A DNA stretch of 64,000 nucleotides from an uncultured Bacteroidales bacterium (GTDB taxonomy: Bacteria; Bacteroidota; Bacteroidia; Bacteroidales; P3), in contig CAJTPR010000004.1 of assembly GCA_910578275.1 (NCBI GenBank), positions 1 to 64,000 of the forward strand, given 5' to 3'. The position numbers and the translations under genes were made by a program. Shown one piece after another: positions 35,665 to 44,312 of the stretch. The notes beneath the pieces are model-generated. The model made no database searches. It saw only the letters and a program-made list of their open reading frames with translations, and was not told where the DNA came from. Each line of letters opens with the position of its first letter. The stretch's first letter is position 1.

Positions 35665-36209
35665 TTTACTTGTGGCTTTTCCTGGTCTTTCTCAAACAGG
35701 GGCTGCTGGGCTTCGGGGGCGGTTACGCCATGTTGTCGCTCATGCAATACGACGTGGTAGACAAATACCGTTGGATCGACCCGGGGCAGTTCGCCGACAT
35801 CGTGGCCTTGAGCCAGATGACGCCCGGCCCGGTGTGCATCAATGCCGCCACCTACGTGGGATACCAGGCGGCGTTCGATGCCTTGGGGAGCGTCGGGGCG
35901 GGTATCGCCGGTTCGCTCATAGCCAGTCTTGCCGTCTGCCTCCCGTCCCTTTTCCTGATATGGATCGTCATGGCGTTCTTGCTGAAGAACAAGCACAATC
36001 CGTTGGTGAAAGGTGTCGTGGACGGCTTCAAGCTGGTTTCGGTGGCGCTCATCGCCTCGGTGGCGGTCATGATGATGAACGCCTACAACTTCATCGACTA
36101 CAAGAGCGTCTTGATCTTCGCACTCGTGTTCATCGCTTCCTTCCACAAGAAATTCAACCCCATACTGGCCATATCGGCCTGTGCGTTGGTGGGATATATC
36201 CTCTATTAA
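35661..36209 (+). CDS. Chromate transporter, second half-size subunit
   Basis: A 182-residue partner of the preceding gene. It repeats the CHR pattern as FLKQGLLGFGGGYAML and SQMTPGPVCINAATYVG. The start at 35661 overlaps the first half's stop (ATGA), which supports paired translation. The frame is open upstream but that would run back into the first subunit. Confidence 0.92.
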   Translation: MIYLWLFLVFLKQGLLGFGGGYAMLSLMQYDVVDKYRWIDPGQFADIVALSQMTPGPVCINAATYVGYQAAFDALGSVGAGIAGSLIASLAVCLPSLFLIWIVMAFLLKNKHNPLVKGVVDGFKLVSVALIASVAVMMMNAYNFIDYKSVLIFALVFIASFHKKFNPILAISACALVGYILY

Positions 36210-36210
36210 A

Positions 36211-37035
36211 ATGGCGTTCTTCCATGACCATATCATTACAGGGCCTATTTCGAGCCGCCGTCTGGGCCTTTCTTTGGGCGTGAACCTGCTTCCGACCCGG
36301 AACAAGCTATGCAACTACGACTGCGTATATTGCGAATGCGGCTGGAATACGCTCAAGGAGGCCGACCTCGACGAGTTACCCGTGCCCGACGCAGTGGAAG
36401 ATGCCTTGAAAGAGGAGTTGCGGCGACTCGTCGGACAAGGTGTCCGTCCGGATTCGGTCACGTTCTCCGGCAATGGAGAACCCACGCTTCATCCGGACTT
36501 CAAGACGATCGTCATGAGGGTGAAAAAATGCGTGGACGTTTTTTATCCCGCCGATCCTCCTCTGTTGACCGTCATATCGAACGCCTCCCGGATCGGCATG
36601 CGCGAAGTGAACGAAGCCTTGGGGCTTTGCGACCGGGTCTTGCTGAAACTGGATGCGGGCACGGCTTCCATGTACGCTGGAATCAACCGCTTGCAAAAGG
36701 GTTTCCGGCTGGGTGGCCATGTGGAACAAGAGGACGCGGAAACCTTCTTCGGGCACCTGGTACGTCGTCTGGCTTCCTTTCCCACCCCTTTCCTCGTGCA
36801 GACCTTGCTTTTCAGGGGGGAACACGAAGGCCGGAAAATCGACAATGTCTCAGGCGGAGAATGGGATGCCTACGTGGAGCGGCTTCTGGAAATCCGTCCG
36901 CAAGGGGTCATGCTTTACGGCCTCGACCGGGAAAGCCCCGCCAAGAAATTGCAGAAACTCTCACGGGAGGAATTGGAACGAAAGGCGGAGGAATTACGGC
37001 AAAAGGGCATCGGAAACGTCTCCGCATTTTATTGA
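36211..37035 (+). CDS. Radical SAM protein
   Basis: About 275 residues with the radical SAM cluster motif CNYDCVYC (Cys34, Cys38, Cys41) and the following SGNGEPTLHPDF segment, which contributes to SAM binding. It resembles the stand-alone radical SAM proteins related to COG0731, distant from wybutosine enzymes; the substrate is unknown. An upstream GTG at 36181 would overlap the transporter gene. The next gene begins 11 bases after the stop. Confidence 0.88.
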   Translation: MAFFHDHIITGPISSRRLGLSLGVNLLPTRNKLCNYDCVYCECGWNTLKEADLDELPVPDAVEDALKEELRRLVGQGVRPDSVTFSGNGEPTLHPDFKTIVMRVKKCVDVFYPADPPLLTVISNASRIGMREVNEALGLCDRVLLKLDAGTASMYAGINRLQKGFRLGGHVEQEDAETFFGHLVRRLASFPTPFLVQTLLFRGEHEGRKIDNVSGGEWDAYVERLLEIRPQGVMLYGLDRESPAKKLQKLSREELERKAEELRQKGIGNVSAFY

Positions 37036-37046
37036 ACACGACAAAA

Positions 37047-37460
37047 ATGAACATGACAGACTACCCGATAGAGGTCTACAAGGATTTTGCCCGAGCCGTG
37101 GAGGGCGACGTCAAGGTATTCCATAGACTCGTCGATGAAGGCTATCCCGAATGGGCGGCCTTTGCCAACGGCATCCTGGGCGACGACAAGGCCGTACTCT
37201 GGCTGCTGAAGAACGGTTTTGCGGAGATGGGCGTCTTGGCCAACGGCATGGACGACGAACCGGCGGCAATGGACTGGCTTCGCCGGCATCCCTCCCCCTT
37301 TTATTATTGTTTCTGCCAAGCCACGAAGAACGACAAGGCCGCCCTTGCCTGGCTGGAAAAGAACGGCTTTCCCGCCTTCGTCATCCTGTCGGAGGTCATC
37401 CGCCGCGCCATGAGACGCCGCATCAAGCGCGAGACGTTCTGGTACAAGATCAATTGGTAG
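37047..37460 (+). CDS. Small protein of four ~25-residue helical repeats
   Basis: A 137-residue soluble protein I do not recognise. It shows an internal repeat of about 25 residues starting at D21, D47, E71 and D96, with the core pattern DKAVLWLLKNGF / DKAALAWLEKNGF, suggesting a short alpha-helical solenoid similar in spirit to ankyrin repeats. There is no signal peptide or membrane segment, and the C-terminus is basic (RRAMRRRIKRE). It lies 11 bases after the radical SAM gene, so it may be co-expressed and could be a protein-binding partner. The ATG at 37047 was chosen; another is at 37053. Confidence 0.7.
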   Translation: MNMTDYPIEVYKDFARAVEGDVKVFHRLVDEGYPEWAAFANGILGDDKAVLWLLKNGFAEMGVLANGMDDEPAAMDWLRRHPSPFYYCFCQATKNDKAALAWLEKNGFPAFVILSEVIRRAMRRRIKRETFWYKINW

Positions 37461-37711
37461 GCGCATCCGGAGCCTGTCCTACCCTTACTTCGTCCACGGC
37501 GAACAGCTTGCCCTTTCCGAAACCGGCCACGAAGAAACCGGATTCATTGGAAAATACTCTCCGTGGCCAGTTCCATGTCGTTGACATTTAAGATCGGTTT
37601 TCCTCCTTTCCGTTCAATCTCCACTTTGATTTCCTTTTCCAAGCCCTTTTGAGGACGATTCTTGCAACCTTGATCGATTCGAATGCCGCAAGTATGCGCT
37701 ATACGGAAATG
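37450..37711 (-). pseudogene. Probable C-terminal remnant of a decayed protein
   Basis: On the minus strand one frame reads KEIKVEIERKGGKPILN and then NVNDMELATE before a stop, and the adjacent frame continues with FSNESGFFVAGFGKGKLF, then VDEVRV, and ends at 37450. Joined by a single-base shift near 37555 they read as one coherent beta-rich tail of the type found at the end of secreted sandwich-fold proteins. A stop lies just upstream and no start is visible. This occupies most of the 406-base gap between the repeat protein and rpsA. It is a weak call that needs a protein search. Confidence 0.35.
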
Positions 37712-37714
37712 CTA

Positions 37715-37747
37715 TTGTATTTCATATCCATAATTTTATTACATTTG
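37715..37747 (+). promoter_or_regulatory. Promoter of rpsA
   Basis: TTG at 37715-37717 and, after 22 bases, TACATTTG at 37740-37747 fit the Bacteroidota -33/-7 pattern. The predicted leader is about 110 bases long, leaving room for the S1 autoregulation known in other bacteria, though I see no defined structure. Confidence 0.55.
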
Positions 37748-37866
37748 CACCCCTTTATAAGGCTGCTGTCTTAAATCCGGAGTAGTCTATAAACCAATAA
37801 GTCAAACAAAGGCATGCCGGACGTGCGCCGGGTTTCACGCGAGGTCTGCCGCAATTTTTCATCCTC

Positions 37867-39681
37867 ATGGCAAACGAATTTGCTAAGACAGGTATCGAGG
37901 AATTCGACTGGGATTCCCTTTCTCACCGTAAAATCAAAAAAGAAAAGGAAAAGGACGCCGCTTCCAATCCGCTTGACGAGCAGTATGGCAATACGCTCAA
38001 GCAGATTGCCGACCAACAGGTCATCGAAGGCTTCGTGGTTTCGAAGAACAACCGCGAAGTGGTTGTGAACATCGGCTACAAGTCCGACGGTATCATTCCC
38101 GTTTCCGAATTCCGCTACAATCCCGACCTCAAACCCGGCGACAAGGTGGAAGTGTATGTGGAAAGCCAGGAAGACGCCACGGGTCAATTGGTCCTTTCGC
38201 ACAAGAAGGCCCGTATCCTCAAATCGTGGGAACGCATCAACGAAGCTTACGACAATCAGGAAATCATCAACGGTTACGTCAAGAGCCGTACCAAAGGCGG
38301 CTTGATCGTGGACGTGTTCGGCATCGAGTCGTTCTTGCCCGGTTCGCAGATCGACGTGAAGCCCATCCGCGACTATGACGTGTTCGTTAACAAGACCATG
38401 GAATTCAAGGTGGTCAAGATCAATCACGAATACAAGAACGTAGTGGTTTCGCACAAGGCGCTTATCGAAGACGAAATCGAGCAGCAGAAGGCCGAAATCA
38501 TGTCCAAGCTCGAAAAGGGACAAGTCTTGGAAGGAACCGTCAAGAATATCACCTCCTACGGCGTGTTCGTGGACTTGGGCGGCGTGGACGGCTTGATCCA
38601 CATCACCGACCTGAGCTGGGGTCGTGTGAACCACCCCGAGGAAGTGGTGAAACTGGACGAGAAGATCAATGTCGTCATCCTGGACTTCGACGAGAACAAG
38701 AAACGCATCGCGCTGGGTCTGAAACAACTCACGCCGCATCCTTGGGATTCGCTCGATCCGGAATTGAAGGTAGGCGACAAGGTAAAGGGCCGGGTGGTCG
38801 TCTTGGCCGATTACGGCGCTTTCGTGGAAGTCATTCCCGGAGTGGAAGGATTGATTCACGTTTCGGAAATGTCCTGGTCGCAACACTTGCGTTCGGCTCA
38901 GGAATTCCTGAAAGTGGGCGACGAAGTGGAAGCCGTCATCCTTACCCTCGACCGCGAGGAACGCAAGATGTCCTTGGGCATCAAGCAACTCACGCCCGAT
39001 CCTTGGCAGCATATCGCCGAGAAATATCCCGTCGGATCGCGCCATACGGCCATTGTCCGCAACTTTACCAATTTCGGTATCTTCGTCGAATTGGAAGAAG
39101 GCATCGACGGCCTCATACACATCTCCGACCTTAGCTGGTCCAAGAAGATCAAGCATCCTGCCGAATTCACGAAGATCGGTGAGAAGATCGACGTGATCGT
39201 ATTGGACATCGATATCGAAAGCCGTCGTTTGAGTCTCGGTCACAAACAGTTGGAAGAAAATCCCTGGGACGTGTACGAAACCTTGTTCTCCGTGGGCAGC
39301 ATCCAGAAAGGTACGGTGGCCTCGGCCAACGACAAGGGTGCCGTTGTCGTTTTGCCCTATGGCGTGGAAGGCTTCTGCCCGAACCGTCACATGGCCAAGG
39401 CCGACGGCAGCACGCTCAAGGTAGAAGAACAAGCCGACTTCAAGGTGATCGAATTCAGCAAGGAAAACAAACGTATCGTGGTTTCCCACACCCGTATCCA
39501 TCAGGAAGAAGCCGCCGAAGAACGTGCCAAGACTGAAAACGAAAACCGCAAGAACGCCGACAACACGGCCAAGGCCGTCAAGAAACTCAACGAATCGTCC
39601 GAAAAGACGACGTTGGGCGATATCGAAGCCTTGTCGAACCTCAAGGATGCGATGGAAGCCGCCGAAAAGAAAGACAAATAA
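37867..39681 (+). CDS. rpsA: 30S ribosomal protein S1
   Basis: A 604-residue S1 with about six consecutive S1 RNA-binding domains, visible from repeats such as GVFVDLGGVDGLIHITDLSWG, GAFVEVIPGVEGLIHVSEMSW and GIFVELEEGIDGLIHISDLSW. S1 brings mRNA to the 30S subunit. In Bacteroidota, where Shine-Dalgarno pairing is weak, this job matters more. The charged tail of about 50 residues rich in E, N and K is common in the phylum. It has its own promoter and terminator. Confidence 0.96.
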   Translation: MANEFAKTGIEEFDWDSLSHRKIKKEKEKDAASNPLDEQYGNTLKQIADQQVIEGFVVSKNNREVVVNIGYKSDGIIPVSEFRYNPDLKPGDKVEVYVESQEDATGQLVLSHKKARILKSWERINEAYDNQEIINGYVKSRTKGGLIVDVFGIESFLPGSQIDVKPIRDYDVFVNKTMEFKVVKINHEYKNVVVSHKALIEDEIEQQKAEIMSKLEKGQVLEGTVKNITSYGVFVDLGGVDGLIHITDLSWGRVNHPEEVVKLDEKINVVILDFDENKKRIALGLKQLTPHPWDSLDPELKVGDKVKGRVVVLADYGAFVEVIPGVEGLIHVSEMSWSQHLRSAQEFLKVGDEVEAVILTLDREERKMSLGIKQLTPDPWQHIAEKYPVGSRHTAIVRNFTNFGIFVELEEGIDGLIHISDLSWSKKIKHPAEFTKIGEKIDVIVLDIDIESRRLSLGHKQLEENPWDVYETLFSVGSIQKGTVASANDKGAVVVLPYGVEGFCPNRHMAKADGSTLKVEEQADFKVIEFSKENKRIVVSHTRIHQEEAAEERAKTENENRKNADNTAKAVKKLNESSEKTTLGDIEALSNLKDAMEAAEKKDK

Positions 39682-39706
39682 TCTTTTCCGCTTGCATTGC
39701 CAAAGA

Positions 39707-39736
39707 AAAGGGTCGTCCTCGGGACGGCCCTTTTTA
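39707..39736 (+). terminator. Terminator after rpsA
   Basis: GGGTCGTCC (39710-39718) pairs with GGACGGCCC (39722-39730), including one G-T pair, flanked by A-run and followed by five T. It lies 26 bases after the rpsA stop. Confidence 0.8.
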
Positions 39737-39939
39737 TTTTCGACTCCCCGATTCCTGCCCTCTCGCCCGCAAGCAACCTTCGAGAAACCAAAAGAACAAT
39801 CACCGGTACGATTCAACATAATTTTCCCTATATTCGCGACGGCTTCGCAAAGGAACACATCCCCCCTCTCGGTGCCTTTTGCGGCTTCCCGTATATCGAC
39901 CTCTTTTGCTGCGATTTACGGGGTATAAGAGTTAAGCGC

Positions 39940-41220
39940 ATGACAAACAACCAAAAGCCGGTCCGCCCTGAAAAGTTGCTCCTGCAGACTTACGCCTCCT
40001 ATCTGCAACGCCTTTACAAGACATGTAGCGCAAAGGCCCGGAAATGGCCTCCCAGGACCCGCTACTGGGTCGCGGGGTCGATCGCCGGGATCATCCTCGT
40101 CGCCTGCGTCATTTCCTGGCTGTCGAGATCCCGTCCCGTTCCCGAAATGCCGCCTGTGGTGGCGGTGGAACCCGTCACCACGGAAAACGTCAATATCTAC
40201 GGTGAATACGTGGGACGTATCCGGGCACAGCAATTCGTCGAAATCCATGCGCGGGTGGAGGGGTATCTGGAACGCATGCTCTTTGCCGAAGGAACCTATG
40301 TCAAAAAAGGCCAGACCCTGTTCATCATCGATCCGCAGATATACCGTGCCCGGGTGAACCGGGCACGCGCGCAACTGAACAAGGCCCGGGCGCAGGCCTT
40401 GAAGGCCGAACGCGACCTGAACCGCATCCGTCCGCTCTATGAGCAGAATGCGGCCAGCCAATTGGACCTGGACAATGCCACGGCCGCCTATGAGAGCGCC
40501 GCCGCCGACGTGGTCGTCTGCCAGGCCGACCTGACCCAGGCCGAACTGACATTGGGATATACGACGGTCCGTTCGCCGGTATCCGGCTACATATCGGAAC
40601 GGAACGCCGACATCGGCGCCTTGGTGGGGCCCGGCGGGCAATCCTTGCTTGCCACGATCGTCAAGAGCGATACGGTACGGGTCGATTTCAGCATGACTTC
40701 GCTGGACTACCTGCGCTCCAAGGCCCGCAACGTCAACCTCGGTCATCGCGACACCTCCCGTACCTGGGATCCTTACATTACCGTCACCCTGGCCGACGGC
40801 TCGACCTACCCGTTGCGGGGACTGGTGGATTTTGCCGATCCGCAGGTCGATCCCCAGACAGGCACGTTTTCCGTCCGGGCGGAAATGCCCAATCCCGACC
40901 ATATCCTGCTTCCAGGACAATTCACGCGCGTCAAGTTGTTGATGGACGTGCGTGAACACGCCGTCGTGGTTCCGACAAAGTCCCTGATCATAGAAAACGG
41001 TGGAGCCTATATCTATGTGGTGCGGGGCGACGGAATCGTGGAAAAACGTTTTGTGGAGACCGGTCCCGAGGTGGGCAACAATACCGTGGTGGAACGCGGA
41101 CTGGTTCCTTCGGAGCATATCGTCGTGGAAGGCTATCATAAGTTGTCGCACGGCATGAAAGTCGAAGCTTTGCTCGTCGATCACCAATCTTGCGATTCAG
41201 ACACGGAGGAGATCCGATGA
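39940..41220 (+). CDS. RND efflux periplasmic adaptor subunit
   Basis: About 426 residues from the ATG at 39940. An N-terminal membrane anchor (YWVAGSIAGIILVACVISWL) is followed by the lipoyl-like domain (VEIHARVEGYLERM), an alpha-hairpin coiled coil (LNKARAQALKAERDLNRI), and beta-barrel domains, as in AcrA/MexA. It links the inner-membrane pump to the outer-membrane channel. The frame is open further upstream, but those residues run over the rpsA terminator. Its stop overlaps the pump's start (ATGA). Confidence 0.93.
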   Translation: MTNNQKPVRPEKLLLQTYASYLQRLYKTCSAKARKWPPRTRYWVAGSIAGIILVACVISWLSRSRPVPEMPPVVAVEPVTTENVNIYGEYVGRIRAQQFVEIHARVEGYLERMLFAEGTYVKKGQTLFIIDPQIYRARVNRARAQLNKARAQALKAERDLNRIRPLYEQNAASQLDLDNATAAYESAAADVVVCQADLTQAELTLGYTTVRSPVSGYISERNADIGALVGPGGQSLLATIVKSDTVRVDFSMTSLDYLRSKARNVNLGHRDTSRTWDPYITVTLADGSTYPLRGLVDFADPQVDPQTGTFSVRAEMPNPDHILLPGQFTRVKLLMDVREHAVVVPTKSLIIENGGAYIYVVRGDGIVEKRFVETGPEVGNNTVVERGLVPSEHIVVEGYHKLSHGMKVEALLVDHQSCDSDTEEIR

Positions 41221-44200
41221 AACGCCATTTCTTCCTCGACCACCCCGTATTCTCGACCGTATTGTCGATCGTCATCGTCATTGTCGGAACCATCGGCCTG
41301 ACCTTGCTGCCCATCGACCAATACCCGCAAATAGTGCCGCCCGTGGTGCGCGTGGCCGCCTCCTACCCCGGTGCCGACGCGCAGACCGTCACGCAAGCCG
41401 TCGCCACGCCCATCGAACAGGAATTGAACGGGACACCAGGCATGCTCTACATGGAATCCTCCAGTTCCAATTCGGGCGGATTCGCCGCGACGGTGACTTT
41501 CGACATTTCGACCGATCCCGACCTGGCGGCGGTGGATATACAGAATCGCCTGAAAAAGGCGGAATCCCGCTTGCCGGCGGAAGTCGTCCAGAACGGCATC
41601 ACGGTCGAGAAACAGTCTTCCAGCCGGCTGATGACCATCACGCTGCTTTCTTCCGATCCCAAATTCGATGAAATCTATTTGTCGAACTATGCCACGTTGA
41701 ACGTGCTGGACTTGTTGCGCCGTGTTCCGGGCGTGGGCAGCGTGTCGAACATCGGAAGCCGCTATTACGCCATGCGCATCTGGGTCCAGCCCGACAAACT
41801 GGCCGACCTCGGATTGACGGTCAAGGACTTGCAGTCGGCGCTCAAGGACCAGAACCGGGAATCGGCGGCGGGCGTATTGGGCGAGGCTCCCATCTCCGGC
41901 ATCGACATCACGATTCCCATCACGGCACAGGGACGCTTGTCTTCGGTAAACGAGTTCGAGCAGATCGTCGTCCGTGCCAATCCCGACGGATCCCTCATCC
42001 GCCTCAAGGACGTGGCCCGTATCTCGCTCGAGGCCTCTTCCTACGCGACCGAGAGCGGTATCGACGGAGCGAACGCCGCCGTACTCAATATCAACATGCT
42101 GCCCGGGGCAAACGCCATGGAAGTGGCCGACCGGGTCAAGGAAACGATGCGGGAAATCGGGCGGAATTTTCCCGAGGGCATCCGCTACGCGATTCCGTTC
42201 GACATGACCGAATATATTTCGGCTTCGATCCATCATGTGTATCGTGCGCTTTTCGAAGCCTTGCTGCTCGTCATCCTGGTCGTTTACCTGTCGTTGCAAA
42301 GCTGGCGGGCGACGCTTATCCCGGTCGTGGCGGTACCGATTTCGCTCATCGGCACGTTCGGCGTCATGCTTGCCTTCGGTTTCTCGCTCAACATGCTGAC
42401 ACTCTTGGGGCTCATTCTGGCCATAGGTATTGTCGTGGACGACGCCATCGTGGTCGTGGAGAACGTGGACCGTATCATGAACGAGGAGGGGCTCTCGCCC
42501 TATGAGGCGACGAAAAAGGCCATGGACAGCCTGGGCGGTGCCCTCATCGCCATGTCGCTCGTCATCTGCGCGGTATTCGTCCCGGTAAGTTTCCTGCCCG
42601 GCATCACGGGGCAGCTTTATCGCCAATTCACGATCACCATCGTCGTTTCCGTCGTCATCTCCACCATCGTGGCCCTTACGTTGAGTCCCGTGATGTGTTC
42701 ATTGTTCCTGCGTCCCGACCGGAATCGCCGCAAAAACAAGATTTTCCGGATCATCAACTTCGGATTGGCCTCGGGAAACCGCTTTTACGGCCGCACGGTA
42801 GCCAAGGCGCTTGCCAATTCGCGGCGCATGTTCGTCGCCTTTGCCGTGGTGCTGGCCGGAATATGGCTGATGAACCGTATCGTCCCCCACAGTTTCATGC
42901 CGCAGGAAGACCAAGGCTACTTTACCGTGGAACTCGAATTGCCGGAAGGCGCCACGCTCGAACGCACGCGCGTCGTTACCGATCGGGCCATGGCTTTCCT
43001 GCAAGACGATCCCGACGTGGAGCACGTGCTCAATGTCACCGGATCCAGCCCGCGCGTAGGTTCCAACCAGGCCCGCAGCCAATTGACGGTCATACTCAAG
43101 CCTTGGGAAAAACGCAAGTCGGACGGCCTCTCGGATGTCATGGCCCGTACCCGGAAGGAACTTGCCCGCTATCCGGAAGCCAAGGCCTATCTCTCCACCC
43201 CTGCCATCATTCCCGGCCTAGGATCCTCCGGCGGTTTCGAAATGGTCTTGGAAGCTCGTGGCGATGCCACGTATGCCGACTTGCAGCGAGCCGTCGACAC
43301 CTTGATGCGCCATGCCGCCGAACGTCCCGAACTGGCCGGTCTTTCCACTTCCATGCAGAACGACATACCGCAACTCTATTATGACGTGGATCGCGACCAG
43401 GCCCGGCTGCAAGGCGTGGCTATGTCGGATATATTCTCGACGATGAAAGCGTTCACGGGATCGCTCTACATCAACGACTTCAACATGTTCAACCGCATTT
43501 ACCGCGTCTATGTCCAAGCCGAAGCTCCTTACCGCGCCTATCGGGACAACCTACGTCTTTTCTTTGTCAGGGCCGCCGACGGGGCGATGATTCCCGTAAC
43601 GGCCTTGGGCACGATCCATCATACGACAGGTGCCGGAAGCATCAAGCGCTTCAACATGTTCTACGCCGCGCCCGTTACGGGGGAAGCCGCTCCCGGATAC
43701 AGTTCCGGGCAAGCCATGCGCGCCTTGGAACGCATCGTGCGCGACCACTTGCCCGAGAACATAGGCATCGAATGGAGCGGACTGTCTTACCAAGAAAAAC
43801 ATGAAAGCGGAAATACGGCCATCGTGCTGGCGCTCGCCCTGTTGTTCGTGTTCTTGTTCCTGGCCGCCCAATACGAAAGCTGGTCGGTACCGATCGCCGT
43901 CATCCTTTCACTGCCGGTGGCCGGACTGGGCGCCTATCTGGGGATTTGGTTCTGCGGGCTGGAAAACAACATCTATTTCCAGATCGGACTGGTGATGCTG
44001 GTGGGACTGGTGGCGAAGAACGCCATCCTTATCGTCGAATTCGCCAAGGAAGAGGTCGGAAAAGGTCGTGACGCCGTCTCGGCAGCCCTGACGGCCATGC
44101 AACTGAGGTTCCGTCCGATCGTGATGACCTCCTTGTCGTTCATTCTCGGCCTGCTTCCCTTGGTCTTCGCCTCGGGTCCGGGATCGGCCAGCCGACAAGG

Positions 44201-44312
44201 CATCGGTACGGGCGTATTCTTCGGCATGCTCGTGGCCGTGGCCGTCGGGATAATCTTCGTGCCTTTCTTTTTCGTATGGGTTTACCGGTTGAAAGAAAAA
44301 ATGAAACGATGA
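41217..44312 (+). CDS. RND multidrug efflux permease
   Basis: A 1031-residue HAE1-type RND pump like AcrB. Twelve membrane helices, two large periplasmic loops, and the proton-relay aspartates in GIVVDDAIVVVEN are visible, as is FVPVSFLPGITGQLYRQF. The drug-binding porter domain carries the usual SNSGGFAATVTF pattern. The substrate set is unknown. The start at 41217 overlaps the adaptor's stop, and the outer-membrane factor follows with another ATGA overlap, showing a tight operon. Confidence 0.96.
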   Translation: MKRHFFLDHPVFSTVLSIVIVIVGTIGLTLLPIDQYPQIVPPVVRVAASYPGADAQTVTQAVATPIEQELNGTPGMLYMESSSSNSGGFAATVTFDISTDPDLAAVDIQNRLKKAESRLPAEVVQNGITVEKQSSSRLMTITLLSSDPKFDEIYLSNYATLNVLDLLRRVPGVGSVSNIGSRYYAMRIWVQPDKLADLGLTVKDLQSALKDQNRESAAGVLGEAPISGIDITIPITAQGRLSSVNEFEQIVVRANPDGSLIRLKDVARISLEASSYATESGIDGANAAVLNINMLPGANAMEVADRVKETMREIGRNFPEGIRYAIPFDMTEYISASIHHVYRALFEALLLVILVVYLSLQSWRATLIPVVAVPISLIGTFGVMLAFGFSLNMLTLLGLILAIGIVVDDAIVVVENVDRIMNEEGLSPYEATKKAMDSLGGALIAMSLVICAVFVPVSFLPGITGQLYRQFTITIVVSVVISTIVALTLSPVMCSLFLRPDRNRRKNKIFRIINFGLASGNRFYGRTVAKALANSRRMFVAFAVVLAGIWLMNRIVPHSFMPQEDQGYFTVELELPEGATLERTRVVTDRAMAFLQDDPDVEHVLNVTGSSPRVGSNQARSQLTVILKPWEKRKSDGLSDVMARTRKELARYPEAKAYLSTPAIIPGLGSSGGFEMVLEARGDATYADLQRAVDTLMRHAAERPELAGLSTSMQNDIPQLYYDVDRDQARLQGVAMSDIFSTMKAFTGSLYINDFNMFNRIYRVYVQAEAPYRAYRDNLRLFFVRAADGAMIPVTALGTIHHTTGAGSIKRFNMFYAAPVTGEAAPGYSSGQAMRALERIVRDHLPENIGIEWSGLSYQEKHESGNTAIVLALALLFVFLFLAAQYESWSVPIAVILSLPVAGLGAYLGIWFCGLENNIYFQIGLVMLVGLVAKNAILIVEFAKEEVGKGRDAVSAALTAMQLRFRPIVMTSLSFILGLLPLVFASGPGSASRQGIGTGVFFGMLVAVAVGIIFVPFFFVWVYRLKEKMKR

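Noticed and set aside
37771..39858. 695-residue minus-strand open frame over rpsA
   Set aside because: Its repeats are the mirror of the S1 domain repeats on the other strand.
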